Shown here one piece after another: positions 49,621-61,155 of a DNA stretch of 64,000 nucleotides. Position 1 is the stretch's first letter. Each line of letters begins with the position of its first letter. The notes under the pieces were generated by a model that worked only from the letters and a program-made list of their open reading frames with translations, was not told the DNA's origin and searched no databases. This DNA is from Trichoplax adhaerens (Eukaryota > Placozoa > Uniplacotomia > Trichoplacea > Trichoplacidae). The position numbers and the translations under genes are program-made. Where the stretch lies: NCBI RefSeq assembly GCF_000150275.1, contig NW_002060943.1, positions 2,287,907-2,351,906 of the forward strand, read 5' to 3'.

Positions 49621-52600
49621 TGAAAATTTCAAATACTATATCTAAACGAATGCAAGGGGTACATTTATTATCGCTATTTTGGCTCTCGGTGATAATAGTA
49701 AGCATATACTCGTATAAACTGCAAATTTAACCGCTTTCATAATTGGACGACGTAGTTCTTTCTGGATAAAATTCTAATGAGGCTCATTAATGCATTCTCA
49801 TTTACAGCATAGTCGCCGCTGTTTTATAAAAGAATGGTTACTGCTTAACATGCTGATGACCAAATTTACTAAGCCAAAATTTAGCTCTGGTCACTCATAA
49901 TTGCCATAGTAAAGCACTTAAAAGGTTAATCTTGATCAGAAAGTGCTAATTAATAGCCATAATTTTCCAACCACACTTAATTTCTTAACAGATTTTTGCA
50001 GCAGCCAGTACTGCTATAAACGAAACATCGTAAATTGTCAGTAACTAGATGGGAATTAAATGAATAATTAAGTCTATGCATAAATACGACACCATTAACT
50101 TGCACTCATTATATAATTGGTAAACAATAACATTATCATTGGTTTTGCAGCAATTCAACAAGTTGTTATAGTTGATGTTGAAAATCGCTGTTAATGTTCA
50201 TACTACAATTTTTTCTTATAATAGATAAGTAGAAAGAATTGATGAAATTTTAGTCGATTAATTTAAATACGGTTATGAATTAGCCGTTGCATATTAAATT
50301 TAAGCTACACAATTAATTTGAGTAGAGGCACGAACATTAGCTAAAGGCTACCTGATGACAGTCAAATTGTAGTTAACATAGATTGCACAAGTACAATATT
50401 GGTACTCACGATATTAAACTCGATTGGGGCAAATTGCACGTACATCTGTAAATGAATGAAATTTTGCTGCCTCGTTAAATTAAAGTAATATCCAATATCT
50501 ATACGCGCACATTTGATGCATACGTTGCTATTATACGAGTAGTAAATATGAACATATTTCCGAAGTCCTATATCCAACTTACTATAGAGGATGCTTTACA
50601 TATACGTATTTCAATTTCTAAAGTTATAATATCAAAAATTCAGAAATAGACATTTTTGCTAATTTATACCCGGTATATCTAGGATGCAAATGGCGTCATA
50701 CAGTAAAATGGTAATGATTACTGTATGAAATAACTATTTGCTACAATAAAGTCACAAAGTGATTTATTATCGGTGTTTTATATAATTAAGGTTAATAAAT
50801 ATTTTATCCAATTTATGTTTGAATCATTTTAGCTTGCTGGAATAATATAATTATACTTTAGTAGTATTATGAGTACATTGAAGAAAGGTATGTATAGACT
50901 AATATAGACTAAACAGATTTGTTAATGAAAGGCTTTTTGCGTTGGGTTTCTCGATTTACGTAACATGCGAAAATTAACGAACTAAAAGAAGGATAAGATG
51001 GGGATACTTATTTCAGCATCGAGGAAAAGAATTAACATTTGAGGAATAACATATTTCAAATGACTTAAAGTTCAGTCTTCAGATATATTTAATAAACTAA
51101 ATGGAAATTCTTTTTACCTCGTGTTTTCATAATATAATGGAGCTAGTTTTATACTAGACAAGCACTATATAAAGTACTAAAGCTAACTTTCCAGAAACAG
51201 AATATATTTTAAAATAGTATGGATTAAAAAAATAGACAGCTGTACGATTAAGTCATCATTTTAATTATGACAATAATGTTATTGATCTTATCTTATTACT
51301 CGGGGTAGATTTTGTTCCTACAATGCTCTGCTGTATTGAAACTGAATTACTTTTTTAATTTAAACTATTACTAGTAGCACTAATCATTTTAAATTATGGT
51401 TTTATTTATAATATGTTTATTTTCACAAATATTTTTCTTTTAATATTTCATTATCATAGTTATAGATGCTGCCATTTTAATTTAATTATAGGCCGTATTC
51501 GGGCATCTTTAATTAATTGCAATAGGTTGTATCTATTCCTAACATAGAAGATAGACCCGGTTATTAGATAAATGATACCTTTGTATTCAACAACTAATTT
51601 TACAAACAGGAAAACATGAATAAATTTTGTAATTCTTTATCCAACTATTTAGCTTTACAATTTTTCATCAACATCGTCTTGTAAATATTTTATTCTACTT
51701 TATTGTTTTGGTTATTTCCTAAATTATCTTCCGCTAGTTTTGTACTGATGGAGTGATTACAAATGTGATCATATTCGACGTTATTACAAGCATTTATGAG
51801 ATTATCGATTCTTCTACAACTCAAAGCTTCAACATAATAGAGACATTAGTAAAAAGATTGGAATGCATTTGTGTTTAAAGCAGCAGTAACTGTATATGAC
51901 TATGATTACTTGATTGTGTATCATATAATTCTATTTTAACGCTTTACTGCTAACCGTTTACGAATACAATTTCCGGACAGCTATGGTCATCATTGGCATT
52001 ACTCGTAGTCATTACATAAATTGTAAGTCCAAATATGATGACGTAGAGTTTAATTCTTATCAGTTTAAAAGAATGTTGGATCCTGATAGTACCCAGTAAA
52101 CTCTTCAAATTCCAATATACTAATTTTCTAACTTGTTATTGTATTCCGATTTAATAATTATATAATACATTATTTAATAGTTATGCTTACAATAGTCAAA
52201 GGATCTGTTTGCATGCCATATTTAAAGTATTACTATTTTAGCTTGTTTACTTAATTTCATAATTCACTAGGTATATATATATATTTAAAGAGTATTTTTT
52301 ATGTATTACCGTATAACGAAAATCCAGTTGAGTTATGCAAGACTGCAGTTTATTAATTAAAGCGAGGATTCCACGTATTAATTTGCCATCGTTTTGTTTA
52401 AGCTATGGCTTACTCGTGCAGTATTATTTCTTGTATTATAAAAGAATGTAAGTATGAAATATCGTAAATAGGAATCTATAGTGACTCTACGCGTTAGAAG
52501 GAAATGATAATCGAAGGTTACGTAATACGAACTGACAGTACTGCAGAATAGAGATCTTAGCTATTCCTCGAATATGTCTGCAATCATTACTAGTTAAAGC

Positions 52601-53171
52601 ATAATTAAAAGTTAAAAAATATAGCAGTCCTTGAGTCCAGACTAAGAGCTCAGGGTTTTTAGAGCATTGACTAATTAGCTAATTAGTCTTGATCAGCTAT
52701 AGAAAATGGCTGATTTTCGTATACGTATTGATCCTTGACTATATTTATAAACGGCTTTAGATTGAAAATTTGCAGTAAAGTCGACTAGTCTTAATTAATT
52801 ATAAGCAAATGGAGCTGATTTTAAGGATTTTAAGAATTCAAACCATAATATATATTTTCGCCTAGATGAAAACATTTTAATCAATTTATTATTCATTTTA
52901 GTTAGTTAAAAAGTAAAACGGCAGCTCAAATTCATTAGAATTTGAGATCTAATTGTAAAATTATAATTCAACAGAAATTAAGTCAAATCAGTTGACCTTA
53001 GTTAGATATAAGAAAGCTATAAACTATAAAATGTAGGTATGAATTAAGCTCCAATGCCATTGCAATTAGGCAAAGAAAATTACAGTCTTGCACTACAGCA
53101 AGATATAGTTTCAGATTGATCATATCGTAATGGATGTTTCCCGGTACTTACAATAATTTAATGCTTGAAAT
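49621..53171. other. Intergenic, very AT-rich
   Basis: About 3.5 kb with no supported exon, RNA gene or tandem array. Stops are frequent in all frames. It includes the GPCR 3' flank. Confidence 0.45.
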
Positions 53172-54290
53172 CTACAGCAACATTTCTTCATGATCATCGT
53201 CTTGAGTTTCTGTATTAACCCATTGTATTGGATGGGTATTTTGCAAGCCATCGGTGCTTGCAACTATAGTTTGAGTACTTGGATTGTGTACTTGGTAGTT
53301 AACATTTCTTGATAAATGATCAATTCTTGGATAGCTTGAAAAATTTATCTCTTTGGTACGAAGATTAAATAAGTACATAATTTCATCGCGAATACTACTA
53401 GTAAAAAAGGATACTAAAGCTGGATTGATGATAGGATAAGTCAGTGCTAAATAACGAAATACAGAATAGACTAAACGTGTTGTCTCGTTAAAATAATATT
53501 GTTGTACAACAAATAGAATAAAAAAAGGCAACCAACATATAGCAAATAACCCGAGGACAAAAAATAATTGCCGAAGTACTTTTAAATTTCTGGACAAGTT
53601 GGATTTTTGCACTGTTTGATTAATAGCATCGGCTAAGATTTTAGAGCCGCTCTTACGATTAATTTTGACAAGTGCTACTGAATATAGCATAATTGTGGTC
53701 AACATTGGAATAAATATTAATGTCACAAAAAAGATCGTTTGAAAGATTTGATCGTTTTGAATTATTTGATGACTTCTGTTATCGTAGACACAAAATTGAC
53801 TAGAATAGGGTCGATAAGTATAGAGTGGTATAAAACCAGTTACATAAGGAATAATCCAAAATCCAGCAATTAAAATAGCAATATTTCTCGTATTGGATAA
53901 TATTCGATGACGAAATGGTGTCAAAATGGACATCATTTTATCCAGGCAAATTCCACATATGTGCAAGTTATAACACGTAATAGAAGCAAAAGCAAAACTT
54001 GGCGATGTTGAACAGAGAAAAATCGATTGAAAGCGCCATTCTTCAAATACCCGGCCGGGGAAGATATAGACGATAGGGATAGTGCATCCACATATAAACA
54101 TACTACATAATATGGCATTGGATGGATTTCGCAAATTTTTGCGAATTAGAATGATCGACAGAACAAATAAATTGATCACTAAAATTAACATTGCGATTAC
54201 TAGCCAAGCTGAGTTTTCGGCATTTAGGACAATTACTTTAGGGTCAGTTGTAGTAGGTAAAGTTAGATTAAGGCCACTTTGATTCCGCAT
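53172..54290 (-). CDS. Intronless rhodopsin-like (class A) G protein-coupled receptor
   Basis: A single 372-residue exon with seven hydrophobic segments at about 28-50, 57-79, 91-120, 136-158, 182-210, 240-267 and 273-297. The extracellular N-terminus has NQS and NLT glycosylation sites. Class A signs: Asn in TM1 (VINLF), Cys93 at the top of TM3 and Cys167 in loop 2 for the usual disulfide, CWLP in TM6 (about 252-255), and YPIINPALVSFF in TM7. The TM3 DRY box is replaced by LDKMM, and the TM7 Tyr of NPxxY is missing. Ligand and G-protein coupling cannot be read from sequence. The tail is 70 residues, acidic at its end (DDDHEE). Lack of introns amid intron-rich neighbours fits expansion of receptor families by retroposition or local duplication. 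Confidence 0.92.
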   Translation of the reverse strand: MRNQSGLNLTLPTTTDPKVIVLNAENSAWLVIAMLILVINLFVLSIILIRKNLRNPSNAILCSMFICGCTIPIVYIFPGRVFEEWRFQSIFLCSTSPSFAFASITCYNLHICGICLDKMMSILTPFRHRILSNTRNIAILIAGFWIIPYVTGFIPLYTYRPYSSQFCVYDNRSHQIIQNDQIFQTIFFVTLIFIPMLTTIMLYSVALVKINRKSGSKILADAINQTVQKSNLSRNLKVLRQLFFVLGLFAICWLPFFILFVVQQYYFNETTRLVYSVFRYLALTYPIINPALVSFFTSSIRDEIMYLFNLRTKEINFSSYPRIDHLSRNVNYQVHNPSTQTIVASTDGLQNTHPIQWVNTETQDDDHEEMLL

Positions 54291-56037
54291 ACTGTAGTTC
54301 TTGCAGTAATTAACGGAGAAAGGTTTACTCGGATATAAGCAATAATTAGAATAGCCACAAATTATGCCTTGGTATTTACACTTGCTTGAGAGATATTACA
54401 GTGAGTGATTTTTCTATGTCAACGTAAGGAAAAGATTAAATAAATTACTGCATTATTTTCATACTTATGTAGCTAAAGGTGATAAAAAGATTTGTCTGGA
54501 CTTACTGTATCATGAATGGACTTTACCTTACAGCATGTCAATGGATGATCTATGCAGATATCCCTAGAGGAGTATGAGGAGACTGGATAGAATCGTTACT
54601 TTTGGCCGAATGTAGTCAAATAGCCTTTTCCAATTACGGCTATTTCCCAATATTTTCAATATGCAAGCTTTAACTGACATATAAAAAGTCTAGTAGCCTT
54701 GTAGCCTGAAAGATCAAGATTATAATTACCGCTTTATAACACAATTCATGTCGATTGTTTACGGATTTTAATATGAAGAAATCGACCGTAAAGTGATACT
54801 TCTAAATATAACCGAAGGCGATTAATTTCTGACCTAGCCTCTGAACTGCTAATACTACTCTTTTAAATCCAAAGCTATAAAAGTAGAAGCTTATAGTATT
54901 ACTGAAAAGCTGTCGATATCTATGAACAAATATATATAGTGTTGTTTAGTATGGAATTGGCTTAAACCGCGTATAAGTGCTAAATTACCAACCTTTCACA
55001 TAAGTTGAAAGCAATCAATATAGCTACTAGTAAACAAGATCAAGACGCTTATTACCTTGAGCAAGTCAACCTGATCCAGTTTGATATTTATTTATTAAAT
55101 ACGAAGATGTGGAATAGACACTATTGACTATAACCTCTTGTTTGATAACTTATCATCAATTTACAATGATCTAGTTAAAGTTTAGTATTTGCGGTCAACG
55201 GCTGATTATTGATTAATAAAAATGTGATTAAAGGTTACTAAAATAATAATTGTTTCGCCTCCGCAGTAAATGGAATAATTTCATTACGTCAAAATCCGAT
55301 TTCTAACAACTTGTGCAATAAATAGTTTAATGATTGTACTAATAATCAGTTTTAGTTGACACAAATAAATGATTTTAAATTTGTTTGTTTGGTTAGTATC
55401 ATGAATATATTAATTAAATCCTCGAAACATGACAGGTAGGATATTAGCGGGCATACGTTAACGCAACAAAATGAATTAGCATAGGCAGATCTTTAACAGC
55501 ATGGTATCTACAAGATCTAATTAGATCAATGGAAAAGTTGTGTGTCATTTTTTAACTACAATAGCGTGAAGGCTTGCTGACAATATAGAAAATAAATTGG
55601 TTAGATTATGGTGAAACTTGGTGAAAGGTTATGATTGATTAGGCTAATGTTAGCTATAATTGAATGTGGACACAAATACCGTATAAATATCACAGTGGAA
55701 TGTAAACTATCCTTGACAGTGGTTGATAGGTTGTGAAATATGTTATTATAGTACGCAAGGTTTATAATGATTTGAGTACTTAGTATATTGGCTATATAAT
55801 GCTATTTTTAGTAACTGCAAAAGTACCTGTATACCTATAGTATATCTAAGTTCGGAAAAGAGAATTGTTTATCTCTATAGTTCTTTTTTACCGTATGAAA
55901 TAGAATATTACTGATTTTAATGATGTAAAGAAAGACATTAAGCGCAGGTATAATTTAATTTTTACTTACGTATATAGAGGAATATCCTCGTATTAAAGCA
56001 TTTGATCATGTACTGATTTTATTTAATTAAATATCTT
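54291..56037. other. Intergenic, AT-rich
   Basis: About 1.75 kb upstream of the GPCR. No exon, repeat array or RNA gene could be supported. Confidence 0.45.
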
Positions 56038-56159
56038 CGAATTTGTTATCATCAGCCTCTGATACGGCAGCAACAACAGTTACGTTTTGTACTCCGATAC
56101 TGTTTATCTTGAACTTGGCACAACTAGAACGAATGGATAGCTTCGACAATTCTTCTAAA
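56031..56159 (-). CDS. Possible orphan terminal exon downstream of NIPSNAP
   Basis: On the minus strand a good acceptor (TTTCTATTTAG) is followed by an open stretch containing ELSKLSIRSSCAKFKINSIG and VTVVAAVSEADDNKFEDI, then TAA. The composition is more coding-like than the surroundings. It is not part of the NIPSNAP model, whose last exon lies upstream at 56741-56805. It may be an alternative 3' exon or the end of an unrecognised gene. Confidence 0.25.
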
Positions 56160-56740
56160 TAGAAATATTTCCCTTTTTATTATAGATATTTAGCTTTAAT
56201 TATAATAACATGAACGCGTGTCAAAAAGGTAGCATTTCATCTTATTAGCTTCATAATTTTACATCATAGATTTTATATATCTGTTTGTTGCCTCTATAAA
56301 TCCATAATATACGATGTAGTTGTAGCGTGAAACACTGTAATTCAGTAACCAAACAGAATCGATCCTTTTTTATACTAAAGCTGCAGTCGAATACTGGTAA
56401 AAGTTTGCGATGTAACATTAATGATATACCGGTTATAATCAACAACAGTTTTCCTAAATATAGTATGTAGCCATTGGGAAATAACACACATTTTTTCCTA
56501 CAATATTGATAAACAAAATCTGACTCTATAGGATACTTTTGGTATGGCTCATGATAACTGTTTACAATTTGATAGAATTGAAATCTACTTTATCAATTAT
56601 ATCGTAGTAGTTTGCAGTTATTTTGTTCCTTAAAGCAGCATCATAATTCACGTGTCTTACTGATATTGAAGAGCCCGTGATGGAGCATAAAACTTATAGA
56701 ATTTAATGCAAGTAATCTCATGAATCAAGTTTCAATAAAA

Positions 56741-59700
56741 TTACTTTAGTAATGAGCAAGACATTGGCGTTAATATATCTGAGTCCATATGGCGTATGAG
56801 AGGAACTATAAATTAGAATAAGGAAATTTTATAGATTAGCACAGTGGGTAAAATTGATGCAACATTTACATAGGTTTGCATGGTATTTACCGGTATGCAT
56901 CACACATTCGTCCCATCCAGGCTGACCCCAAGCACTTTCTCTAGCTTCGGATCGTGTTGGTAAATCCTTATAGGCTAACGGTGATAAAAATTAAAGTACA
57001 AATGAGCAATTGACTATATGCAGCAAAATTTTTAAAATGGATAATGAATAGTTAGTTATTGAGTATTTATAACCTATGCACCGCACCGTTGGTACGTTCG
57101 AATACAACTGATCAATATTAAATATGAGTTGAATACGGTAGCATTAATTGTATAATTTACAATAGTAGCAACTACGTATGAGCTTTTGGTATCAAAGCAT
57201 CTAGATATGGATTCCTTTGCGTTAAAGTAAGCGATGCCTACGTATCATGAAAGAATTGACTTACACCATATATGATGAACAGTATATAATTCACCAATTT
57301 GCGTGAAAAGACCACATACAGGCTCATTATAATCTTTACGATAATTTATTCCTTTAGCCCTAGATAATACAAGTAGAGATATGGTAGCGAAAAATTTTAG
57401 GTAATTCCTTATAGTAACGATACTAATAGAGTTAGATTAAAGGTTTCTTATCATGTTCGATTTGGTAAGAAGTGACTAAGAAATTCTATTACAAGTTTTT
57501 TTAATAGTTAATTTATATATTATAAAGATTGCAAGGCAATTACTACGTGTTTTGATTATTTGCGACTACATGTATGTATTAAGACGAATGAGGAAACCTA
57601 ATTCGTCTATAGCCTACCAATGTTGCGCCCACTCTAATAAGCTTCCAGGCTACAAAAGAAAAGTTACTTGTGAGCTCATGAGAATTGAATTAATATATTT
57701 ATGATAGATACCAATAAACGTTTACTGCCCATGATATGCAAAAACTAGCATTATGATTATGAATACAAATGCAAGTGGCCGTAAGCAGTGAACACACATA
57801 GGAGGTAGAATAAAACTGTATAGAGTATAGATAGCTATACACCATCTATCTGGTCTTATATTTGCGATAAGTGAGAAGGATTAGCCGCAATCTATCTCAG
57901 AGAAAATATTTGTTTGACAGTTGGATAAATAGATTGATTGATAATATTCATATTCAATCTATATTACGAACCTTTAGATGGTAGGTTCTAAGCTCGTATA
58001 TATTACCGCCTGATCTAGGTTTGACGTCTCCCCAAAAACCGAATTCCTGACATAGATGATTATATCGTTTGGCAAGCAATTTATCCATAGCTTGAAGTAC
58101 TTTCGATAAACCGGGATCATTTCGGCCGTGGCGATAGGTTTTTTCGTAGGTCTCATATCCGTTTTCGTGCATAAACATATGAACTGTTTAAGCAAAGGGT
58201 CACATATGGTGACACAAATTATTAGTCTTCATGTTTTAAACTTACTATCACAATATCAGCAAGTATTATAACTCCAAGTATCGATATATTTATTACACAA
58301 TCATATATTAAATCACCACGAATGAAGATGTTAAAGATTTACTACTATGAAGGCAGACATAAAAACTTTCTCTTATCGTACAGTAAAATTGCAACAGTAC
58401 TATGGCTAAATCGTGATTTATTCATTATCCAATTTTAAGAAAGGATATTAAGCAATAGGTGTACCTTTTCATATTGAGGTAATGTAATCTACTTAAGTTA
58501 TAGTGATGTTAGAGAATTAATATCTTATGATAAAAAGTACTTCACTATCTTTTATGCCAAATAGAATAACATGAGTTACTCAATCTAGGTCATTTTGGAG
58601 CAAAATTTTCTATCATTATAACTTTGTTACTGTATAGGCTGAAGTGTGTTAATATCCAAGTAGTCGATGTCTTAACGTACCAACTTGGTCCTGCTGGCCA
58701 ATCTGAGTAGTCCAACTACCCAATAGTTTGCTAGGAATAAGTTCATTAACTTCTGGCAATGCCGTCTCACTATAAGAAAAATGGATAGATACACACGTTA
58801 GTTTGTCTATCATATTTCATCTGAGCATTTCAGTTCCTTCTAATCCTGGACAAGTATCATGAAATTATATGAAAAGCAGTATACAGTAAATGAGATCATT
58901 GCTGGAGCTATTGGAACTTTCTATTTTTCTGTTATACAAACACTTGTTAATAAAAGGACGAAGCAATTGATCATCAAAATAGGACATGATTTATCATGAT
59001 CTCTATTGGTTTCAGACTTACCATAGTTTGACGTATTCGTTAAAGTGTTGGGGTTGGACGATATGAACTGCAAAAATAGAAATGACCTGAGATAAGATTA
59101 TACAGTACACGTATTGCAAAATGGATTAATTCTGCCCAAATTACATCTCTACTATCACGATGTACAAGCGCTTTGCTATTTGTCATCGTACTGAAACTAG
59201 AAGCAGGAACAGATGTACTGTTTAAAAGGAATATTGATAAAGCTCTACTAAAAGTGTCCTATTCTATAGTCCTCCATTGGAACGGTCATGGAATCCCTTT
59301 GAGGCAATTCTCTTGCTAGGCAGAGTAGGAGATGTTGGCACCTACTGCTGTTCATCGACTATTTCAAAACAACAATTCTAAAGCAAACAAAGGCCAATGC
59401 CCATTGAAAGTAGAGTACGTATCGACTGAAGAGTATCTTGCTCATCGATTGAATCGATGAGCAAGAGAGATTGAAACAATTACTAGGAGATTCATTGAAT
59501 GATTGTTATAGAGGAATAGAACGTACATTGCAATTCATAAATGCGATGCGAATCTGTCAATAATTTGGAATGGGGCAATTCACGTTTTCCTTTCTTGCCA
59601 CCAAATAATAAATTAAGAAATCCTCCATTAGCAGGCGCTTTCTCTCGGACAGATTCATTGGCATTTTTCTTAGTGGTTGTACTGTATGATGCAAGAGCTC

Positions 59701-59773
59701 GATTAGTTTGAGTTAAGGTTAAAGATAAACCATTTCGCAGGATATTGCGTGTCAACAACGCTGTTGCAGCCAT
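56741..59773 (-). CDS. NIPSNAP1/2-like: NIPSNAP family mitochondrial protein
   Basis: NIPSNAP1/2 are mitochondrial proteins that can act as mitophagy signals on damaged mitochondria. Exons 59527-59773, 59022-59067, 58681-58769, 57972-58183, 57618-57649, 57265-57359, 56891-56974 and 56741-56805 join in phase to give 289 residues (human about 285). The N-terminus (MAATALLTRNILRNGLSL..., Arg-rich with no acidic residues) looks like a mitochondrial targeting peptide. Two NIPSNAP dimeric alpha-beta barrel repeats follow, with RIYELQFHIVQPQHFNEYV, LLGSWTTQIGQQDQV, GNIYELRTYHLKPGSLLEW, GLFTQIGELYTVHHIW, EARESAWGQPGWDE and the closing VPLIRHMDSDILTPM. The catalytic role, if any, is unknown in the family. 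Which paralogue it equals (1, 2 or 3) was not decided. Confidence 0.95.
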
Positions 59774-60010
59774 GTTGGACTATTATGTCGAGGTGGGCCG
59801 AATTGGCGTGAGGAGGCGCAGACATCAGAATCTACAGTATAGAGTGTACAGTACTGTACGTTATACTGTACTCTAGTAACAGTACGGTACTGTACCATCA
59901 GTACCGTACAGTGGCAATACTGTACAGTACTGTACTGTGCACTGTACACTGTACACTCTATACTTTCCAGACAGGGGGAGAATGGTCCTTGAGCAGAGTA
60001 AAACTACGCA
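59774..60010. repeat. TACTG/CAGTA island at the NIPSNAP 5' flank
   Basis: Pentamer runs and their inversions occupy 59834-59960, starting only about 60 bases upstream of the NIPSNAP ATG. They include GTACGGTACTGTACC variants and ACTGTACACTGTACACT. The spacing puts the island in or next to the NIPSNAP promoter. Confidence 0.8.
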
Positions 60011-60485
60011 GGCTGTTTTACTGGTCATTTCAAGTATATTGCATGTCTGTAGCGGAACACTATACTGACGTTGGAGGCTATCATGGACTGCTAAAATGAA
60101 AGGAGGTCGGCTTCTTCTTCTAGTAGTCCATGGCTTCGTGTAGTATGGTATACTATCGTAAAAATATGAAGGCTATTTTATAGGTCAGCTCAAGTGTATT
60201 GCATGTCTGCAGTAGCAAACGATACTGTCGGCGATTGATACTCCAATTCCAGGCTATGATGGACTATTCAAAGAAGGCCGGTTTCTTCTTCTAGTAGTCC
60301 ATGACTTCGTGTAGTATGGTATACTATCGTAAAAATATGAAGGCTATTTTATTGGTCAGCTCAAGTGTATTGCATGTCTGCAGTAGCATGCTATACTGTC
60401 CGCGATTGATACTCCAATTCTAGGCTATGATGGACTATTCAAAGAAGGCCGGTTTCTTCTTCTAGTAGTCCATGATTTCGTATAG
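60011..60485. repeat. Tandem repeat, three copies of a ~165-bp unit
   Basis: Copies begin GGCTGTTTTA/GGCTATTTTA at about 60011, 60171 and 60342. They share TATTGCATGTCTG, GGCTATGATGGACT and CTTCTTCTAGTAGTCCATG. Copies two and three are nearly identical; the first is diverged. It lies between the divergent NIPSNAP and RANBP1 genes. Confidence 0.9.
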
Positions 60486-61155
60486 CATGGTAGAGATTTC
60501 GGTGATAGTCCAGTTATGGACTACAAAATATGATATTGAATGGAGCTAGTAAAGCAACAAGAACGAGAAAGACGTCCACTGGCCGGTCGAAATCCTATGC
60601 TAGCTTTTTCAATTCTCATTTTGATTTTTAATCAACGACTACGATGGAAAGCAATCCCAGTTTTGATCCACCCTAAACCTTCCCCCTCACCATACAAAAC
60701 CAAGCTAGCAGCCGAATTGGACCAGCATCGTGGACAGTCTAGTGTACGTTTGTAGACATACGATATAGTTGAAATGACCAGGAAAAGAATCGACTAGTCA
60801 TTATTTGCCCGAGTGAACGATCATTTCCGACCGCTACATCAAGTCCATCCGTCTCTCCTGTCATCAAAACATACCAACGAAGAGTAGAAGTCGAGTGTAG
60901 TAGACGATGTATGAGTTCATATCGTAGTATAATACCTATCAAATTGGATCATGGTACTATTGTATACCAACTACCTTCCTGGGGTCCCGGTTCTGCTACG
61001 CATGCTCCTGCGATTAGCGCCAATTCAGCCCGCAACCAAATTCGCTGCTGTTATTTTTGCTCGGCGTTGGAAAGCTTTCAATTCCAGTTAACAACTTGGC
61101 GTTGTGCTAACTATCGACCAAATATCACATCCATCCACGACCATTGTGCTAGGAA
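60486..61155. other. Upstream flank of RANBP1
   Basis: No confident gene. Two open frames (60540-60755 and 60911-61159) have no recognisable family and probably represent 5' flank or UTR. Confidence 0.4.
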
